A stretch of DNA of 64,000 bases, from contig JAJFJS010000067.1 in NCBI GenBank assembly GCA_021773815.1, positions 62,001 to 126,000 on the forward strand, read 5' to 3'. Source of the stretch: Gammaproteobacteria bacterium (GTDB taxonomy: Bacteria > Pseudomonadota > Gammaproteobacteria > Steroidobacterales > GCA-2729495). The notes beneath the pieces were generated by a model. The model was not told where the DNA came from, did not search any database, and was given only the letters and a program-made list of their open reading frames with translations. Positions 1-8,981 of this stretch are shown here, one piece after another; within the stretch, counting starts at the first letter, position 1; each line of letters opens with the position of its first letter. The translations under genes and the position numbers were made by a program.

Positions 1-395
1 CGTCGAGCATGGAAAACTATCGCGGTATCGTCTCCGATGCGGCGCGCGGCGTATTCAACGGCAAAATCATCGTCCATCCGGGCGCGGACGGCACGGACGC
101 GCAGATGAGCAATCGCAACCTGCTGCTGAGTGAGCGGGCCGAAATCGACACGAAGCCGGAACTTGAAATCTATACGGATGACGTCAAGTGCGCGCATGGC
201 TCGACGACCGGGCGACTGGATGCCAATTCGATCTTCTACCTGCGCGCGCGCGGCATTCCCGAAGCCGACGCGCGAATGATGCTCGTGGCCGCCTTCGCCC
301 AGGAAATCATCGACCATGTCCGGTCGCGGGCGCCGACGCTGGCCACCTACCTCAGTCATCGCATGAGCCAACAACTACCGGACGTCACCCAATGA
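1..395 (+). CDS. sufD: SufD, Fe-S cluster assembly scaffold subunit (C-terminal part)
   Basis: The frame is open from the left edge, so only about the last 130 residues are present and the true start lies outside the window. The visible part carries the SufB/SufD-family C-terminal features: the KCAHGSTTG stretch, the RARGIPEADAR helix, and a C-terminal helix with AQEIIDHV. SufD pairs with SufB and the ATPase SufC in the cytoplasmic SufBC2D scaffold that builds Fe-S clusters. Its stop overlaps the start of sufS (ATGA), indicating translational coupling. Family assignment is confident; the N-terminal part cannot be judged. Confidence 0.93.
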   Translation, partial: SSMENYRGIVSDAARGVFNGKIIVHPGADGTDAQMSNRNLLLSERAEIDTKPELEIYTDDVKCAHGSTTGRLDANSIFYLRARGIPEADARMMLVAAFAQEIIDHVRSRAPTLATYLSHRMSQQLPDVTQ

Positions 396-1645
396 CAGCC
401 ATACCGGACCAGAAGAAAATGACCCCGACGGCTCTCGATGTCGACCGGTTGCGTCAGGATTTCCCGATTCTCGCGCAGAAGATCAACGGGCACCGGCTCG
501 CCTTTCTCGACAGCGCCGCATCGTCACAACGACCGCAGTGCGTGATCGACGCCGTTCGCCACTACTACGAGCGCGACCATGCCAACGTCCATCGCGGCGT
601 TCACACGCTCAGTCACCGTGCGACCGAAGCTTACGAGGGTGCCCGCGAGAAGGTCCGACAATTCATTAATGCGGCGTCGACACGCGAGATCGTCTTTACG
701 CGCGGCACGACCGATTCGATTAATCTGCTGGCGGCGAGCTTCGGGCAGGACATCGAAGCCGGCGACGAGATCGTCATATCGCACCTCGAACATCATTCGA
801 ATATCGTGCCATGGCAGATGTTGTGCGAACGCACCGGCGCGGTACTCAGGGTCGTGCCGATCAATGACCGTGGCGAGATCCGCATGGACGAATACCTGTC
901 GTTGCTCGGACCGCGCACACGGCTGGTCGCCATATCGCACGTGTCCAATGCGCTCGGCACCATCAACCCGGTCGAGCAGATCATCGCAGCGGCCCGCGAG
1001 CACAGCATCCCCGTGCTGCTGGACGGTGCGCAGGCAGTGCCGCACCAACGCGTCGATGTCACGGCGCTGGACTGCGACTTCTATGCGTTTTCCGGGCACA
1101 AGATGTGCGGACCGACCGGAATCGGCGTGTTTTACGCCAAAGAGGAATGGCTCGAACGGCTGCCGCCCTACCAGGGCGGCGGGGACATGATCCTGACCGT
1201 CAGCTTCGCTGGCACGACCTACAACGATCTGCCGTACAAGTTCGAGGCCGGCACGCCGAATATCGCCGGCGCCATCGGCCTCGGCGCCGCCGTCGACTAC
1301 CTGCTCGACATCGGCATGGATGAAATACAGGCCCATGAATCGGCAATCCTGGACTATGCAACGAATGCGGTCGGTGGCATCGACGGCATTCAGCTCGTCG
1401 GTACCGCAGAGCACAAGGCCGGCGTCCTGTCGTTCAACCTCGACGGGGTGCACCCGCACGACCTGGGCACCATCCTGGATCACCACGGCGTCGCCATTCG
1501 CACGGGCCACCACTGTGCGATGCCGGTCATGGAATTTTTCGGCATCGCCGGCACGGCGCGCGCCTCGCTGGCGTTTTACAACTGCCGCGAGGACATCGAT
1601 CAATTGATCGAAGGTCTGCATCTGGCCATACGGATGTTTAACTGA
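392..1645 (+). CDS. sufS: SufS-type cysteine desulfurase
   Basis: PLP-dependent group II cysteine desulfurase of 417 residues. It takes sulfur from L-cysteine as a protein persulfide and passes it to the SUF scaffold. The PLP lysine is K237 in SGHKMCGP and the persulfide cysteine is C375 in TGHHCAMP. The frame is open further upstream, but that extension overlaps sufD in another frame. The ATG at 392, which overlaps the sufD stop, gives a family-like N terminus (MTAIPDQ...). The next gene starts in a TGATG overlap. The neighbour is a SufU-like protein rather than SufE, so SufU is the probable sulfur acceptor; that is inference from context. Confidence 0.96.
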   Translation: MTAIPDQKKMTPTALDVDRLRQDFPILAQKINGHRLAFLDSAASSQRPQCVIDAVRHYYERDHANVHRGVHTLSHRATEAYEGAREKVRQFINAASTREIVFTRGTTDSINLLAASFGQDIEAGDEIVISHLEHHSNIVPWQMLCERTGAVLRVVPINDRGEIRMDEYLSLLGPRTRLVAISHVSNALGTINPVEQIIAAAREHSIPVLLDGAQAVPHQRVDVTALDCDFYAFSGHKMCGPTGIGVFYAKEEWLERLPPYQGGGDMILTVSFAGTTYNDLPYKFEAGTPNIAGAIGLGAAVDYLLDIGMDEIQAHESAILDYATNAVGGIDGIQLVGTAEHKAGVLSFNLDGVHPHDLGTILDHHGVAIRTGHHCAMPVMEFFGIAGTARASLAFYNCREDIDQLIEGLHLAIRMFN

Positions 1646-2103
1646 TGGCTGAGACTCAGGACCTCGTGACGCTCTATCGGCAGACCGTGCTCGACCACAG
1701 TCGGCAGCCGAGGAATTTTCGCCGCCTCGATCCCGCGGACCGCACGATCGTTGGGCACAACCCGCTGTGCGGCGACAAAATGACGCTCTATCTGAATATC
1801 GATCAGGATCGAATTGAAGATCTGGCATTCGAAGGCACCGGCTGCGCCATATCGATGGCATCCGCATCGATCATGACCGAGATGCTGCGGCATCGTGCGC
1901 TGGATGAGGTTCAGCACGAAATCGAGTCGGTCATAGGAACGTTTGAACCGCATGGACAGGATGACACGCCGATCGCCGGCGCCATGGCGGCGCTCGGCGG
2001 TGTGCGCGCCTACCCTTCACGAATTAAATGCGCGACGCTGGCATGGAAGACGCTGGCCGCGGCGTTGCAAAATCAAAACACTACAGTAACGACGGAAGAT
2101 TAG
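1645..2103 (+). CDS. sufU: SufU/IscU-like Fe-S assembly protein
   Basis: NifU/IscU-fold protein of 152 residues. The three conserved cysteines are visible: C42 in NPLCGDK, C67 in GTGCAIS and C129 in RIKCATLAW. In Gram-positive bacteria SufU is a zinc-dependent sulfur-transfer partner of SufS; the proteobacterial SUF-linked homologues are usually annotated the same way. The start overlaps the sufS stop by one base, and sufT follows three bases after its stop, so all four genes form one operon. Whether it acts as scaffold or sulfurtransferase cannot be told from sequence alone. Confidence 0.92.
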   Translation: MAETQDLVTLYRQTVLDHSRQPRNFRRLDPADRTIVGHNPLCGDKMTLYLNIDQDRIEDLAFEGTGCAISMASASIMTEMLRHRALDEVQHEIESVIGTFEPHGQDDTPIAGAMAALGGVRAYPSRIKCATLAWKTLAAALQNQNTTVTTED

Positions 2104-2106
2104 ACT

Positions 2107-2658
2107 ATGTTTGGACCCAACAGCGAACCGGTCACACTGAAACGGGATGTCGAGGTCATTCTCGTTCCCGACGGATTCCCGGTGACGCTCCACACGGACA
2201 ACCTGGTATATATCACGCAGGCGATGGGCGGCTGCTACACCATCTACTTCGAAGGCAACCTGTTCCGAATCGGCGTGCTGGATGCCGACGCCCTCGGCAA
2301 GGAGCCGATCGGCAAACCCGAACTGCCCGAGGGCGCCTCCGACGAGGAATTTAACCGCGTGGTCTGGGACCAGTTACGGACCGTCTATGATCCGGAGATT
2401 CCGATCAATATCGTCGATCTCGGCCTGGTCTATGAATGCGGCGTGTCGAACCTGCCCGGCAACAAGCGTTACGTCTATATCGAGATGACGCTGACCGCAC
2501 CGGGCTGCGGCATGGGCGACATCCTCGTTCAGGACGTGCGCGAGCGGGTCGGCATGATCCCGACGGTCGGCAAGGTCGACGTCGAACTGGTCCTCGACCC
2601 GCCATGGAACCAGACCATGATGTCCGAGGCAGCGCGTCTGGAAACCGGCCTGCTCTGA
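2107..2658 (+). CDS. sufT: SufT-like MIP18/DUF59 Fe-S maturation protein
   Basis: Protein of 183 residues. The N-terminal third (about 1-80) is the extension seen in SUF-linked SufT proteins. The C-terminal domain is DUF59/MIP18, with the core YDPEIPINIVDLGLVY and the cysteine loop TAPGCGMG (C134). Members of this family help deliver Fe-S clusters to apo-enzymes. It lies in the same transcription unit as sufD-sufS-sufU, which fits maturation of clusters made by SUF. The N-terminal region has no independent functional assignment here. Confidence 0.9.
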   Translation: MFGPNSEPVTLKRDVEVILVPDGFPVTLHTDNLVYITQAMGGCYTIYFEGNLFRIGVLDADALGKEPIGKPELPEGASDEEFNRVVWDQLRTVYDPEIPINIVDLGLVYECGVSNLPGNKRYVYIEMTLTAPGCGMGDILVQDVRERVGMIPTVGKVDVELVLDPPWNQTMMSEAARLETGLL

Positions 2659-2674
2659 GCAAAGAAACCCGACG

Positions 2675-3169
2675 ATGAAACGCCTGACGCTGCTCCGACA
2701 TGCGAAATCCAGCTGGGGGCAATCCGATATCGCCGATCATGATCGACCGCTGAATCGGCGCGGTGAGCGCGACGCACCGCTGATGGGTCGCCGACTGATT
2801 GCTCGCGGTGCACGCCCGTCGCTGATCATGACCAGCCCTGCGACACGCGCCCGACAGACCGCGAGATTGCTCGCCCGTGAGATCGGTTACCCGATCGAGT
2901 TCATCCAGACCGAAACATCGCTGTACCTGGCCGATCCGCAGACGATTCTCGAAGTCATCGCGGGACAGGACGATACTTTTGGCGATATCGTCGTCTGCGC
3001 GCACAATCCCGGCATCACGGACCTGGCCAACCACCTGAGCGGACAACGGATCGAAAACATGCCGACCTGCGCCATGGTCACCATCGAAGCCGAAACCGAT
3101 GCCTGGCAGGAAATCGGGGGCGCGCCACGCACATTCATCGACTTCGATTACCCTAAACGGCCCGACTGA
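2675..3169 (+). CDS. SixA-like histidine phosphatase
   Basis: Histidine phosphatase superfamily protein of 164 residues, the size of SixA, which removes phosphate from phosphohistidine in signalling or PTS proteins. The N terminus carries the LLRHAKSSW motif (catalytic H9 with R8), a TSPATRARQTA block follows, and VVCAHNPGI supplies the second catalytic histidine. The gene starts 16 bases after sufT and may be the last gene of that transcript. The actual substrate is not shown by the sequence. Another small phosphomonoesterase of this superfamily is the alternative. Confidence 0.82.
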   Translation: MKRLTLLRHAKSSWGQSDIADHDRPLNRRGERDAPLMGRRLIARGARPSLIMTSPATRARQTARLLAREIGYPIEFIQTETSLYLADPQTILEVIAGQDDTFGDIVVCAHNPGITDLANHLSGQRIENMPTCAMVTIEAETDAWQEIGGAPRTFIDFDYPKRPD

Positions 3170-3423
3170 CCGGCGATTCAACGTGCGATGCGCGCGGGCA
3201 GCCTCCTGCCCCGGCAGCCGCGTGTCACCACCGATAGCCGACGTGTTGACGGCAACGATCTTCTCGGTCACGCAGCGCATTCAGGTAATTCGGCGCACCA
3301 GATCGCGAACCAGCCCCGGCTCGGCCACGACACAGGCCGGATTGATCCGGGCACCGATTTTAGTCTCGAACCCGTGCCAAGCTGCGAACATCGGTCGACA
3401 CCCCCGTGACAGGTCAGCTCAGC

Positions 3424-3816
3424 TCACGTCGCCGCATCACGCCCTTTCAACGCCCTCAGTTTGCGCCGGTCCTGCTTGTCCGGGCGCTTGAGCGGGGCCG
3501 GCGCGGCGCCGAAGGCGCGCTCGCCGCGCCGCTGCGTATTGAGTTCCACCGCGGTGTCGATCCGGTAACAGGCGAGCGCCTCGACCGCCGGACCCCGGCG
3601 CCCGGGTATATCCATGACGGTAATCGTCAGCTGCCGGTCAGGCAGATCGACCTGCAACGCCTCGGTCACCCGAATCAATCGGGATGCCTTCACCCGCTGC
3701 CCGGCGACGCGCACCTGACCCTTGCCGACCGCTTTGGCCGCACCGGAACGCGTCTTATAGAACCGTGCGCGCCACAGCCACGCATCAATCCTCAGCGCGG
3801 CATCCGGCGACATCAT
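3424..3816 (-). CDS. hslR: Hsp15-like S4-domain RNA-binding protein
   Basis: About 130 residues. An S4 RNA-binding domain fills the N-terminal half (RIDAWLWRARFYKTRS..A, then GQVRVAGQRVKASRLI), followed by a basic, lysine/arginine-rich tail. This is the layout of Hsp15, a heat-shock protein that binds free 50S subunits carrying nascent chains after ribosome stalling. The start region reads GTG-ATG-ATG; I use the first ATG, though the second, with a GGA-type ribosome site 7 bases upstream, is equally good. It faces the SixA-like gene tail to tail and ends the sppA side of the minus strand. Confidence 0.85.
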   Translation of the reverse strand: MMSPDAALRIDAWLWRARFYKTRSGAAKAVGKGQVRVAGQRVKASRLIRVTEALQVDLPDRQLTITVMDIPGRRGPAVEALACYRIDTAVELNTQRRGERAFGAAPAPLKRPDKQDRRKLRALKGRDAAT

Positions 3817-3841
3817 CACATCCAGGCGTCGCCGTCATTGC

Positions 3842-5683
3842 TCACGGCAGCGTACAAAAACAATGGTAGTAAATACCGCGCGGATCATTCAGTCCGGTCA
3901 AAGCTCCCAGGTCGTTCTCAACCCGGGCAATAAACCGCCCGACCGCCGAGTCGAGTCCGCTGCCGTGCGTCCCCACGCCGACCGCACTCAGCAACCGAAC
4001 TGCCTGGCCCGCGAACTGCAGCGCGAGGCGATCGCCGAGGCTGAGTTCCGGTGCAATCGTGCGCCGTCCGTAATCGCCCTCATCCAGTCCGGCCAGATCA
4101 GCCGCGGCCCGCACGGCATCATCGAGCCCGCCCAGTTCGTCGACGAGTCCGATCGACAGCGCGTCGCTGCCGATCCAGACGCGGCCTTGCGCGAGATTGT
4201 CCGCCCGTTCGAAAGACATGCCGCGCGCCTCGGCGACCTTCCCAACGAAGATGCGATAGGCCTCTTCGACGCTCAACTGCAACATCTCCTGCGCCTGCTC
4301 ACCCAGCGCCCGGTCCGGCCGAAACTGCCCGGCCAACTGCGTCGTGCCGAGCCCGTCGATACGAATGCCGATGCCCTCGAGACTGCGCTGAAAGGTCGGC
4401 ACCAGCGCTCCGACCCCGATCGAACCGGTGATCGTCGTCTCGCTGGCCCAGACCTGGTCGGCGAGCATCGCGATGTAGTAGCCGCCGGATGCCGCAACCG
4501 TACTCATCGAGACAACCAGCGGTTTGCCCATGAGTTTCAGCCGTACCAGCCTATCGAACACGACCTCGGATGCGAACATGCTACCGCCCGGGCTATCCAC
4601 CCGCAGCACCAGCGCCCGAACATCATCATCTTCAGCGGCCTGGTCGATCAGCGCCGCCAGCGAGTCGCCGCCGATGGTGCCGGCCGGCGCTTCGCCGTCG
4701 ATGATCTGTCCCGACGCAACGAGCACGCCAATTTTCGGCTTGCCCGGCGCGTCGAGCTGCCGTGTCCGTGTCTGCGCCAGGTAATCACGAAAATCCACGG
4801 CGCTGTAATTGCCCTGATCGTATTCGCTCGGTCCGACCAGATCGATCAGCCGCTCGCGTATCTCCTGCTCTCCGGCCAGGCTGTCGACGAGACCATCGTC
4901 CAGCGCCACCTGGGCTGTATTGCCGCGTGCCGCACGCAGCTTCTCGACAAACCGGTTCGCATAGTCGTCGAGCCGCTCGGGCTCGATGCCGCGCGCCGCA
5001 GCCACATCGCGCTTGTACGCGGTCCACAGGGCATCTAGCCAGCGCTGACTGGCCTCCCGATCCTCCGCGGACATATTGTCGCGAATGAACGGCTCCACGA
5101 AAGACTTGTACTTGCCGACACGAAAGACATTCAGGTCGACCTTCAGCTTGTCGATGATGCCCTTGAGATACGTCCGGAAATATCCGTAGCCGTCGACGTA
5201 CAGGAGACCGAGTTGATGCAGATAGATCTCGTCGGCGTGCGCGGCCAGATAGTACTGATCCTGCGTGAAACCGTCACCGACGGCGATAATCGGCTTGCCC
5301 GCGTCGCGCACGACGCTCAGCGCCTGCGCCACCGCCTGCAGCTTGGGCAGCCCGCCGCCGGCCAGTCCGTCCAGCGACAGGACGACCGCCTTGATGCGCT
5401 TGTCCTGAGCGGCAGCCGTCAGGCTGTCGGTAACGTCAGTCAGGAGCGTCTGCGGCACCCCGGCGCCCTGCGCATCGGCGAACGCGCGCTCCAGCGCGTT
5501 GCCGGCCAGTTGATCCACGAGCACTCCGCTCGGCGCGACAACCAGCGCGGCCGAAGACGGAATGCGAAATTCCTTATCGGCCATCCCGGCAAGGATCAGC
5601 CCGACGATGAGCAGCATCAGTAGAATCTGAAAAGCGCGCCGGAGATTATTCAGGGAGCGCCAGATAAAGCGAAAAATCTTCAT
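3842..5683 (-). CDS. sppA: Signal peptide peptidase SppA (protease IV, 67-kDa type)
   Basis: Long-form SppA of 613 residues, a membrane-bound serine protease that degrades cleaved signal peptides at the periplasmic face. One N-terminal membrane anchor (about 17-38) is followed by two tandem S49 domains. The Ser/Lys dyad is visible: lysine in VGKYKSFVEPF (about residue 193) and serine in STVAASGGYY (about 401). The frame is open 30 codons further upstream, but MKIFRFIW at 5683 gives the normal cytoplasmic stub before the anchor. It sits just upstream of hslR and could share a transcript with it (gap 25 bases). Confidence 0.94.
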   Translation of the reverse strand: MKIFRFIWRSLNNLRRAFQILLMLLIVGLILAGMADKEFRIPSSAALVVAPSGVLVDQLAGNALERAFADAQGAGVPQTLLTDVTDSLTAAAQDKRIKAVVLSLDGLAGGGLPKLQAVAQALSVVRDAGKPIIAVGDGFTQDQYYLAAHADEIYLHQLGLLYVDGYGYFRTYLKGIIDKLKVDLNVFRVGKYKSFVEPFIRDNMSAEDREASQRWLDALWTAYKRDVAAARGIEPERLDDYANRFVEKLRAARGNTAQVALDDGLVDSLAGEQEIRERLIDLVGPSEYDQGNYSAVDFRDYLAQTRTRQLDAPGKPKIGVLVASGQIIDGEAPAGTIGGDSLAALIDQAAEDDDVRALVLRVDSPGGSMFASEVVFDRLVRLKLMGKPLVVSMSTVAASGGYYIAMLADQVWASETTITGSIGVGALVPTFQRSLEGIGIRIDGLGTTQLAGQFRPDRALGEQAQEMLQLSVEEAYRIFVGKVAEARGMSFERADNLAQGRVWIGSDALSIGLVDELGGLDDAVRAAADLAGLDEGDYGRRTIAPELSLGDRLALQFAGQAVRLLSAVGVGTHGSGLDSAVGRFIARVENDLGALTGLNDPRGIYYHCFCTLP

Positions 5684-6053
5684 TGATATACCTGCTGGTG
5701 CGAAGCGCGTTCGACGCTTGCCTGGACGAAAAACGACGCCGGTGGTTATCGAGATCTGCGACGATTGTACCAACCTTGCATTTACTTCACCGCTGCCGAC
5801 CAGCGCCCGCGTGCGCCGTCCGCACGCAGCCGGACGGGACGCCTCCGGGCTGCCTGCCAGGCTCTGTATTTATCTTCAATAACATCTGGATAGAATCTTC
5901 CCACGGCACCATTCGATGACCGAAACCGGGGCGCGAACCGCCGGTTATCCATGCCGATACCGAGCGCGGATTCACTGCCCGTTCCCTGTCGCAGCTGGCG
6001 ACCGACCGAGGCCGTCACCGGACGACTTCGTGGTCCGCAACGAAGGTGCCGCA
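5684..6053. other. Intergenic region without a recognisable gene
   Basis: 370 bases between two minus-strand genes. No frame resembles a known protein. It should hold the sppA promoter: a TACAAT-like box lies on the minus strand at 5764-5769, but no convincing -35 element is paired with it. Confidence 0.5.
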
Positions 6054-7208
6054 TCAATTGTTGTTGTCGTAGGCCACCCGATACACGACGCCGCGCTGGT
6101 CGTCGCTGACCAGCAGTGCACCGTCCGGGGCGATCAGCAGGTCGACCGGCCGACCGATCACCTGCCCGTCACCATCGATAAAGCCGGTCATGAACGGCTC
6201 ATAGGCGATTGCTTCGTTGTCACGCAACGTCACCAGCGAAATCCGGTAGCCGGTCCTGCCGGCGGATTTACTGCGATTCCATGAGCCGTGCTCGGCGATC
6301 AACACGCGATCACGATAACTCGCCGGGAACATCGATCCGGTATAGAACCGCATACCGAGCGGTGCAACATGCGGACCGAGCAATTGTGCCGGCGCTGCGG
6401 AATCCTCGCAGCTGCCAAGAGCGCCGAGTTCGGGATCGGCAATATCGGCGCCGTGACAATACGGAAAGCCGAAGTCCATGCCGGGACGCACAATACGGTT
6501 CAACTCACACGGCGGGCTGTCGTCACCGAGCAGATCGCGGCCGTTGTCGGTAAACCAGAGCTCGCCGGTGGCGGGATGCCAGTCGAAACCGACGGAATTG
6601 CGAATACCGCGAGCGAAAACCTCGCGACCGGTGCCGTCCGGATTCATTCGCAGCATGACTGTCAGGTCGGGTGCCTCACAGATATTGCACGGCGCACCGA
6701 GGCTGATATAGAGCTTGCGATCCGGTCCGAAGCCTATGTACTTCCACGCGTGCAGCTTGTTCTGGTACGGCAGATCCGCAACGACAACCTCGCCGACTCC
6801 GGGCGCATCCAGACGCGATTCGATGTCTCGATAACGCAAAATGCGACGCGCCTCGGCCACGTACAGCGCACCCTCGAACCACGCGATCCCATTGGGCATA
6901 TCCAGATCTTCGGCAATCGTAACGACCTTCGGCGCCGTCGAGAACGGACCGGTCACCGCGTAGAGCTTGCCGAGGCGGCGCGTACCGATAAATAGTGTGC
7001 CGCCCGCACCGAGCGCCATTGAACGCGCATTGTCCACCCCATCGACGAGAACCGTGGCCGAGAAGCCGGCCGGCAGCGTAAACGGCGCTTCCGGCACCTC
7101 GTCGGCGACGGCCGGCACGGCGCCGCACTGCCAGACGGCGGCAGCAACGAGGAGTCGGGCAATCATTCGGGCCATGAGTCGGGCCCGTTCGCATCGGGTG
7201 GAATCCAT
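6054..7208 (-). CDS. PQQ-dependent sugar dehydrogenase-like (glucose/sorbosone dehydrogenase family) secreted protein
   Basis: Protein of 384 residues with a signal peptide (cleavage likely near AVA-DEVPE, about residue 36) and a beta-propeller of the GSDH/sorbosone dehydrogenase family. Typical pieces are NGIAWFEGALYVAE, GTGREVFARGIRNSVGFDWHP, ELWFTDNGRDLLGDD and LIAEHGSWNRS. Relatives use PQQ to oxidise sugars or other carbonyls in the periplasm; the substrate here is unknown. The start at 7208 is preferred over an internal ATG at 7175 because GGAGA lies 8 bases upstream. It follows dctM by 4 bases, so it is probably co-transcribed with the TRAP genes and may act on the same compound. Confidence 0.85.
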   Translation of the reverse strand: MDSTRCERARLMARMIARLLVAAAVWQCGAVPAVADEVPEAPFTLPAGFSATVLVDGVDNARSMALGAGGTLFIGTRRLGKLYAVTGPFSTAPKVVTIAEDLDMPNGIAWFEGALYVAEARRILRYRDIESRLDAPGVGEVVVADLPYQNKLHAWKYIGFGPDRKLYISLGAPCNICEAPDLTVMLRMNPDGTGREVFARGIRNSVGFDWHPATGELWFTDNGRDLLGDDSPPCELNRIVRPGMDFGFPYCHGADIADPELGALGSCEDSAAPAQLLGPHVAPLGMRFYTGSMFPASYRDRVLIAEHGSWNRSKSAGRTGYRISLVTLRDNEAIAYEPFMTGFIDGDGQVIGRPVDLLIAPDGALLVSDDQRGVVYRVAYDNNN

Positions 7209-7212
7209 CGCG

Positions 7213-8475
7213 TTATTCTCCGAGCAGGACCAGCGATAGCGCCGGCCAGAAGGCGATCAGCAGAACCGAGATCAGCAGCATCATGAGAAACGGAAACGTC
7301 GCCAGATATACTCGCACAATCGACTGGTTGAAACGATAACTGGAAATGAACAGGTTCAACCCGACCGGCGGCGTCAGGAAACCAAGCTGCATCGTCGCGA
7401 GAAAAACGATACCCAGGTGCACCTCATTGATGCCATAAACGTGCGCCATCGGCAGGATCAACGGCACGACCAGCACCAGGGCCGAGAAGATATCCAGTAT
7501 CGCCCCCAGAATCAGCAGGAAGACCAGCAACAGCAAGACAAAACTGGTCGGTCCGCTGACAAAACGATCGACGACCCCGACGAGCATTTCGGGCACCTGC
7601 GCATCGATCATATAGTTCGTCGACGCCAGCGAGACGCCGAGAATCAGCAGGATGCCACCGACCAGCACCATCGATTCGCGAATGATCGTCGGCAGGCGGC
7701 GCAGCTCCACGTCCCGCAGGATGCCGACCTCGACAATCAGCACGTAAACGACAGTCACGGCGGCGGCCTCGGAGACGGCGAAATAGCCGCTGTAGATGCC
7801 CCCGAGCACGATGAACGGCAGCGGGATCTCCCAGACCGTTTCTTTCAGCGCGGCGCTGACCTCACTGACGGAAAAATCTCGCAGCGGCGTCCGATTCGAC
7901 CGGTTCACCCACAGTGAATAGCCACCCATCGTCAGCATCATGAGGATGCCCGGCAGGATACCGGCAATAAACAGATCATCGATCGGCACCTCGGCCACGA
8001 CGCCATACAGGATCAATGGCAGTGATGGCGCAAACAGTAATCCCAGGCTGCCGGCCGACGTCACGAGTCCCAGGCTGAATTTTTCCGCATAACCGGCTTG
8101 CGTCAGCGCCGGGTACAGCAGCGCACCGAGCGCGATAATCGTCACGCCCGAAGCGCCCGTAAAAGCGGTGAAAAACGCACAGGCGGCGATCGATACCATC
8201 GCGAGTCCGCCCGGCATCCAACCCAGCAGCGCGCCGGTCAGGCGAACCAGCCGCGCGGGCGCATGGCTTTCGCTGAGCAGGTAACCGGCAAATGTGAACA
8301 ACGGGATCGCGAGCAGGATCGGCATCTCGGCGATGCCGAAGATATCGATCGGCACCGCCGACAGCGGCACATCACTGCGCGCATAACCGAGCATCGCACT
8401 GGAGGCGATGACGATAAACAGGGGCGCGCCGAGCAAAGCCAGCAGCGCGAGTAAGACAATCATCATTGCCGCCAC
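7213..8475 (-). CDS. dctM: TRAP transporter large permease (DctM)
   Basis: Hydrophobic protein of 420 residues with about 12 membrane segments, matching the TRAP DctM/SiaM large subunit (ion-transporter superfamily). Typical pieces are FTAFTGASGVTIIALG near residue 100 and HLGIVFLATMQLGFLTPPVGLNLF near residue 350. It forms the sodium-coupled transport channel together with DctQ. The N terminus is ambiguous: the 8475 start overlaps dctQ by 13 bases, while MIVLLALL would start at 8463. Gene order dctP-dctQ-dctM is standard. Confidence 0.95.
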   Translation of the reverse strand: MAAMMIVLLALLALLGAPLFIVIASSAMLGYARSDVPLSAVPIDIFGIAEMPILLAIPLFTFAGYLLSESHAPARLVRLTGALLGWMPGGLAMVSIAACAFFTAFTGASGVTIIALGALLYPALTQAGYAEKFSLGLVTSAGSLGLLFAPSLPLILYGVVAEVPIDDLFIAGILPGILMMLTMGGYSLWVNRSNRTPLRDFSVSEVSAALKETVWEIPLPFIVLGGIYSGYFAVSEAAAVTVVYVLIVEVGILRDVELRRLPTIIRESMVLVGGILLILGVSLASTNYMIDAQVPEMLVGVVDRFVSGPTSFVLLLLVFLLILGAILDIFSALVLVVPLILPMAHVYGINEVHLGIVFLATMQLGFLTPPVGLNLFISSYRFNQSIVRVYLATFPFLMMLLISVLLIAFWPALSLVLLGE

Positions 8476-8981
8476 TCTCCGCGAATGGCATCAAGCACGT
8501 GACGCACGCTCCATACGGCATAGCGCCATGCGATCAGCGCAAACCCTACCGGCAGGATCGATTGAAACGGCCAGGCCGGCAAATCGTTCATTAACAGATC
8601 GCCGAATGCCTGCGAGTCACGGACGAAAACCAGGGAATACCATGCCAGGGCGCCCGCCACGCCGGCCGACAGCGCGTCGACGCAAACTGCGGCCCAGTTG
8701 CGCGCAGAAATGCCGAGCAGGCGCGCCAGAACATCGATGACGATATGGCGACGATCACGACTGGCGGCAACCGCGCCGAGCATCGCGATCCACAGCACCA
8801 TCAGGCGCAGCGCCTCGTCAGCCCACGGGAGGCCGGCGTCGAGCAAATTGCGCATGACGATCTGCGCCGTAGCCAGTACCACCATGGCCGTGAGCACGAT
8901 GACCAGCGAAGCGTTCTCGACAAATCGGCCGAAATTCTCAGCCCGGTCCAGCAGCCCGGATTGCGTGTCCTCTGTCGTCAC
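8463..8981 (-). CDS. dctQ: TRAP transporter small permease (DctQ)
   Basis: Protein of 172 residues with four membrane segments (about 25-47, 60-80, 100-122, 145-165) and the family pattern LPWADEALRLMVLWIAMLGA, followed by RRHIVIDV. DctQ partners DctM and the periplasmic binding protein for uptake of organic acids or related anions. Its start overlaps the end of dctP by 4 bases and its end overlaps dctM, so the three are translationally coupled. Confidence 0.93.
   Translation of the reverse strand: MTTEDTQSGLLDRAENFGRFVENASLVIVLTAMVVLATAQIVMRNLLDAGLPWADEALRLMVLWIAMLGAVAASRDRRHIVIDVLARLLGISARNWAAVCVDALSAGVAGALAWYSLVFVRDSQAFGDLLMNDLPAWPFQSILPVGFALIAWRYAVWSVRHVLDAIRGEWRQ

Noticed and set aside
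524-1867. Long minus-strand open frame opposite sufS
   Set aside because: Low-complexity shadow translation of the sufS codons with no family features; sufS is certain on the other strand.
3863-5038. 391-codon plus-strand frame opposite sppA
   Set aside because: Antisense shadow of sppA without recognisable motifs or ribosome site.
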